From assembly GCA_001683735.1 (NCBI GenBank), contig LUGG01000003.1:496001-560000 (forward strand): a stretch of 64,000 nucleotides of DNA. Direction: 5' to 3'. The first letter of the stretch is position 1. Each line of letters begins with the position of its first letter. Positions 58,396-64,000 of the stretch are shown piece after piece. The notes beneath the pieces are model-generated. The model had not been told where the DNA came from. It saw nothing but the letters and a program-made list of their open reading frames with translations, and made no database searches. Origin of the DNA: Grifola frondosa (lineage: Eukaryota > Basidiomycota > Agaricomycetes > Polyporales > Grifolaceae). The position numbers and the translations under genes are program-made.

Positions 58396-61300
58396 TTATG
58401 ATTTGTCTACCATGGTCGACAGGATGCTTCTGAGAACGGCAGGAATGTCTGCGGTATTCGATACTCGGTAGCCATGACCCGGGAGCTTCTTGGGGATCCT
58501 GTGGCCGAATGTCGTTAGATGCACTGCGGGCGATGAAGATATACAACTGTAAAATTTACCAAGATGCTTCTGCGCCTTCGCCAATATAAATAAGAGCAGT
58601 GTTGACCTTTGGATGCCGACTCATCGCTCGTTGCAAATCCTCGGCTGTGATATTATAGCGGGCGAAATTGGCGTCCGTGACAGCGATCACGAACCAGTCG
58701 TCTGATATCAAGTCAGCGAGCGGAGGTGAGTCGTGAGTGAATACATACCAGCATCGAATTTTGCAACATCAGCCACCGCTTTTTCTATGGCTTCCACTGG
58801 AGAGCGACGGTTCAGAATATATGAATCTATCAGCAGCAGGTTCGGAATCTCACCGGTGTAATCCCCAGCAAAAGTATACTGCGTAATCATTTCCATCTTT
58901 TCAACCACTTTCCATCGATCGTGAAGTTCCGTAGGAAGCTTGTCTGACTCCACTAAAGGAATCTCGGCAGAATCCCCTGACTGAGTGTAGTTTTGTGAGC
59001 AGAGTTCGCGTCTGCCAGTAAATTATATCCTCACATGTCCATAGATCTAGTCGGTCAAATGTAATGAGTTTAACGACCCAAACGAAATACAATCCACTCA
59101 CGTCCCAAACATACTTGTCCTTCCTCGTCAGACGATCGAATGTCTCCATCAACATTACCGCTAGCTTTTATCAGCACAACTCCGTCTGTTATTGAAACAG
59201 CCACTCACCAGTCTCCATACTTCTCCTCAAGCGGCCATCGTATTGGAAACGATACCCTACAGCATAGTGTCAGAGCAAGTGGGACTTCACATCTTTGAAT
59301 AGCGCTTACATTGAAGCGCTGACGTCGAATAAGAATCTAATCCTCTTGGGCCTACAAATCGTCACAAATTTGCATCGTCAGTATCAGAATGAGCTCACTT
59401 AATCTGTGGCCTGCCCATCTCGGGCTTAGCCATCCCACGACGTTTATAGACTGTCGCCTCCCCAGTCAAGCCCTCGGTCAAGCGGCTATCATCGAGCTCT
59501 CCATCAGTTTGACGTTTGACCCAGACGCGTTCTTCCTCTTTGGCCGACAAATCTAGGCGATATTAAACGATGTATCACCACTCGAAAAGGATACGTACTC
59601 TCGAGCAAGTCATGCAGTTGGACGATGTGAGCCTGAACAGCGGTAAGCAGACTCCCATATCCCTTCGCTTCTCCAGCGCTCATGTTGAGCTCTTCTAGAC
59701 GTCGTGCGAGTTCTTGTCGGGCCATTTGCCGTGCCTGTTCTTTGATATGATCTGGGACGTCATTCTTGAGAGCGTCCGGAATCTGTGCAAATCGATATTA
59801 ATGCATTGCTATATTGAATAGTGAAGAGTAATTGCCTGGTTGATGTCATGCCCTTTGAATAGACGCATATATCCACCTCGTCCTCCGAGTCCAGCGGTAT
59901 CTCGACCCCCAGTCTGATATTGAGAAATACTGATGAATGTACTGATTTGGTAGAACACAGATTCATACATACGCCGCCTGCCCACGTGTTGCCTCCGGTA
60001 TGAGGCTGATTGTCAGGATCTTCTTTTCCGTACTTCGGTTTGGAAAGGCTAGTGTCGCCCGTCGGTTCGAATTTCAAATCAAGAACCTGCTTCCGAGCAG
60101 CCGCCCTAGCCGCATCGAACCCGAGATTCTTGACAATTAGCCTAGATATCCATTAGCATCTCTCATGAGTACAGATAGTTGTAACACACCCGTGATGATC
60201 GAGAATATCGGCTAGCTTCGCAATGGTGTCGGGTTTGTAAACATCAAAGTCGAAAACATTGCGCAGTGTGGATTCCAGAGAGTCATTAGGATAAGCCTGC
60301 ATATGGCGAACGATATTAATCAATTCTACAAGAATGTCAGTGCTAACGCTGGAAGGATGTAAACAGCAACTATTACCTCGTAATGAATAAGGATAAGTAA
60401 GAGCTCCATGATCATATGCATGGCGAAGATCTTGGAACGCCGCAACGAGGCGGAGAATCATGTCCTGACTCAATTCCGGAGCAAGCTGAGACAGCAATTT
60501 TCTCTCGCTGCTCATATCTGGGTTGGTGACAGCATGACAACTGAAGTTGTCACCCAGGACCTGCAGGAAGTGGTTGCCCAGGAACGCTGTAGTGTGCCAT
60601 CAGAATTGTCAGTATGGATGATAACATAACGTTACTTGAAGAATACAATACGCACGATATCCAGGTCTATTTGCCAGTAATATGAGGCGGAAGTTGGGGT
60701 GGACCACAATATCGACTTCCCGTTCCGGTGTACGACGTACTCTACGGCCGTCCGCCAAAGACAATTGGCCGTGTCCAGCCAGACTGCGGAAGATGGCGAC
60801 CACATGCTCGGCTGCTTTGTCCGCTTCGTCGATGACTATGACGCGGCCGAGCGTTATAGCACGGAGTAAGGGTGAATCAGTGTACTTGATCACCCCGCCT
60901 TCTAAAACGGTATGGAACATTAGCTGATTTACAGTCGTATCTCTATGAAGTTGAATGTATTCTCTGGGACGTCCAAGGAGCTGGGGTAATATATCAGTAA
61001 ACACCGATAGCTCGAGGGGCGACTCATTTATCGTACTTGACATAGCCTGGCGTGATATCAGCAAAGGAGAAACACATACATTCGTAGTACTCACCGGTCA
61101 ACAACCTTGTTCTTTCCTACGCCCTGTAATAGCCATTATATTTCATATCTAGAATACGCGTAAACAAAACCATACCTGATTGCCCAAGAGTACAAGATGT
61201 TCGTCTAATACTTCAAGATCTATAGCCAAGTCGCGCATTAAACCAGTTTGTAAGCTGTTATCGTAGAAGTGATCCATGTACGGAACATGGGAGATAGCTC

Positions 61301-63989
61301 CTTCAAGGTCCTGAGTCCGGTCAAAGAACGGAATGAATGTGGATACGGGATCTTTAGCATCTGGTCCACTCTGAGCAGGGAACACCAATCCTGTTTCTTG
61401 AACAACAGGAGGGGGTTGAACTGTCTCGCAACGTATTAATAATCGAAATGGATGAATTGGTCGAAGCGCGTACCTTAGGCGTTTGTTTCCTGATCCCAGT
61501 CTCTTCGAATAAATTGTCGAGGTTCATTGCTTCCGTAGCAGGTAAGAATTCCGCAAGAATGGAACGGCTCAGCAGGGAGTGCAGATCATTATCTCCTGGG
61601 AACCTCGCAACCCGCCGCGCGATCCGAACCAAGGATCTCGTTCCCAACTTTCGATTCTTCTGAACTGTATCGGAAGTCATACCGGACCTGTACTTATCTG
61701 CGAATGTCAATAGTGTCTCCAAAATTTCCGCAGGACATCCCGTTTGCTTGAGGATCGAGTACTCTTCTTCTCTGGACATGGGCTGCGCTGCAATAGGGAA
61801 GAACATGTTCGCTTGTTCGTCGGATAGCCAATCTTTGAGCGGTAGCGATTTGGATGCGGTGCTTATGATACGGAAGGACGGATGGGTGACGGAGAGTTCA
61901 CCGGAAGCTTTCTGAAAAATAAATAAATATCATATAATGAATAGACGAGAGCATACTCCGATACCTCTTCCTCAGACGCTTGAGTTACGATCCGTTTGGT
62001 TTCCCAAAGCTCTACCTCCCTGTCTTGCATCAAGCGTGCGATGGATCCCGCAGTGGAACCAATGACGTCCAGTCCAGACAGATGAACAAGCCTTCCGGAC
62101 CACGCGCCTTCAATCAAAGGACTGGAATGCATAACTCATGAGCCAAGGACCATGAAAATCGCATTGGACTGACCTTGGCTCCCATGTAGTCGCACCACCA
62201 TCTTCGATCTTGCGCCGCATGATTAACTCTCTGCCACCGAGCTCCTTGTACATGTGGACGTCCTCGACCTCATATCCTAGCACGGCGCCAAATGTATCTA
62301 CAAGTAATGTCGTCGAACACGAGGCAGTGGACGGAAGTGCAGGTGGTATATACGAGATGTCCCAGCCCAACGCGTGTGCTTGGATCATGCACGTCAGGAT
62401 ACCCATGAATCGAGGAGTGGCAAAGAATCCGAGCTTCTTGGGCTCAGAGAATGGGAAGCGAAGCAACATGCGGGGCCCAGCCGACACGTCAACAGCCACG
62501 GATGTTCCCGAAGCACCCTTGAAAGATACTCGAGCGGTGCTGTCATCTAATCTCTCGATGGCGACGAGACGATAGCCTAAGAGACCCAAAATATCGGCAT
62601 CACCAGCCAACGATGGGCTTCCAAGAGGGCCCAGCCCAGAATCCTCAGTCTGCTGCGAAAGCGTCGCCCAAGCTACGAACGGGCTGTGTATCAGGGCAGG
62701 ATGTATCGTGAGCATCAACCTCGCGAGCTGCGCAGGGGTTAGATGCGGCGGCGGCGGGAACAGAGAAAGCAGGTTACGGAGCTTGACTAGTGCCGTCTGC
62801 GGAAATGCGGGGAGTGTCGACTTTGCCACCGCATCGAGGGAATGCCTCGACTCGCTTGCAAACTGCGTGGAGATGATGATATTGCGCAACTTCTCGTAGA
62901 GAGCAGAGCTTGTGCTAGAAGGCTTGTCGATTAGGTGGCCACGGTCGTTCAGAGCCATCAATGCTCCGACGGGGTCAACGAAGCGAGCTTGGAACCGACT
63001 ACGGAAGGGTGGATCGAGCGGGTAGCCAGGGTAAGGAGGGACTGGAGCAGCAATCGCTATAACTCTAAAATTCTTATGTGCAGGTACAAACACACTGCCT
63101 GCTGAAGTGTCACATGTGTCAGAGTTGAGCAAAGCATACCGATGTGGATGAATTATGTGCGTCCCGTCGTCGAGGTTCCTAATTTTCTTGTCAAAATTTG
63201 TTCTAAACAGCTGGACAATACTTACATTTCGCGATTCTCCAGAAGGTTGTTGAGCACCTGGATAGTGGGAGTCAGGGAAAGTCTGGAACGAATGCATAGG
63301 ATACTTACAGGCATAATGCCTCGCTCAGCCTTCTCTATGCCCTCCAAAATGAGAATGCGTCCAAGCTTGACTGCGCGAACTGCAGCGCTGTCGACGTATA
63401 CCAGGTTGCCTCCTGCTCTAATCTCCCTCCCTTGTTTAAGCTCCGTTTCTCCGATGTCTCGATGCAGAGCAATGAACTCATACTCAGAGTTTATCAACCT
63501 AAGGTAGACGTTTCTTGGTCAGAAATATGAAGGAATTTCCTGAGAATGCCACAAAATTTGTGAATATGTAGAAAGGCCATTGCACTCGAACCATTGTGTT
63601 CCGAAGAAAAATCAACTGCAAGAATGCCTTGACAGAGGATAGCTACCTTAGTGCAAACATCTCGAGACGAGCAGCAATGTGGTACAATTCTCGTTAAGAA
63701 CACGACGGACACACCTGCAGAAAGTCATGACCAGTCGCCGAGCATACGGACCCGGTTGAGACAAAAGGAATATATCCTGCCCAAGTATATACTTCTGGAG
63801 CATAAAATGCAAGTTGTCGAGGTTGAATGGGTCCCGTGTGTCGAGCAGCCCATCTTCGCAATGCGGCAAGCGAGACGGCGTAAGTGCTGCATGCACTTCG
63901 TGAGTGATATCCCCAAGCTTCAGAGTGCCGATAGGCAGCGGTGGAGGGGTGAGCTCGCTCAATATCTGCTTGAGCCGTCGCTGAGCCAT
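58396..63989 (-). CDS. VWA8-like AAA + von Willebrand A domain protein
   Basis: The gene is multi-exon, from ATG 63989 (MAQRRLKQILSELTPPPLPI) to TAA 58396. A first AAA module has YILGQDIFLLSQPGPYARRL, INSEYEFIALHRDIGETELK and GRILILEGIEKAERGIMPVL-NNLLENREM. A second has LGNQGVGKNKVVDRLLQ (Walker A variant), GRPREYIQLHRDTTVNQLMF and GRVIVIDEADKA (Walker B). The C-terminus is a vWA domain with the MIDAS motif FLFDVSASMYRFQYDGR (DxSxS), ending YRVSNTADIPAVLRSIL-STMVDK. This order matches VWA8, a dynein-related ATPase that is mitochondrial in animals. A targeting peptide is not obvious here. A G-run at 61411-61415 appears one base short, breaking KFNPPPVVQETGLVF. The gene seems complete within the window. 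Confidence 0.88.
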
Positions 63990-64000
63990 GTTATGAGCAA

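Noticed and set aside
1..64000. CRISPR arrays, rRNA or bacterial-type operons
   Set aside because: None seen. The window is eukaryotic with spliceosomal introns throughout.

Overview
This window looks like chromosomal DNA of a filamentous basidiomycete, probably an agaricomycete. The genes are split by many short GT-AG introns (about 50-65 bases), are closely packed on both strands, and include families typical of mushroom-forming fungi: a TPR + DUF4470 protein, Clp1-like proteins, an F-box/LRR protein and small secreted proteins. All gene models are by eye from reading frames and splice signals, so inner exon edges are approximate.

Layout. 1-4.4 kb: a partial unknown gene and a TPR/DUF4470 gene (-). 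5-6.3 kb: a FAD-dependent oxidoreductase of the DAO/TDA3 type (+). 7-10.9 kb: two Clp1-like genes (-). 13.3-17.1 kb: a SAP-domain protein with NuSAP-like features (+). 17.6-19.1 kb: an unrecognised gene (-). 19.1-25.8 kb: SLX1 (-) and TOF1/Swi1 (+), two genome-stability genes that share a 345-base divergent promoter with two ACGCGT boxes. 26.2-29.1 kb: DBP4 RNA helicase (-). 29.3-30.9 kb: F-box protein (+). 32.1-37.4 kb: a small secreted protein (+), serine palmitoyltransferase subunit LCB1 (-) and a Ser/Pro-rich coiled-coil protein (+). 37.9-42.1 kb: a third Clp1-like gene and a second secreted paralogue (both -). 58.4-64 kb: a VWA8-like AAA + von Willebrand A protein (-).

The accessory heart of the window is 42.6-56.4 kb. 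Three copies of a gene resembling the XaxA/YaxA family of alpha-helical pore-forming toxins lie on the - strand. Two copies of a larger unrecognised protein with a central hydrophobic/helical region lie on the + strand, placed tail to tail with toxin-like copies. One toxin-like copy carries a frameshift, one large-protein copy is decayed, and a stray inverted toxin-gene fragment marks a rearrangement. Each toxin-like gene carries the same upstream architecture: a TATA-like box near -75 to -80 and an 18-base tandem repeat near -470 to -495. I think this duplicating two-gene module is the most interesting system here.

A second window-wide signal is technical. At least ten places in conserved genes lose frame by one base, nearly always in a run of C or G. 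This points to assembly/base-calling indels rather than true gene death, and it affects how every broken gene here should be read.
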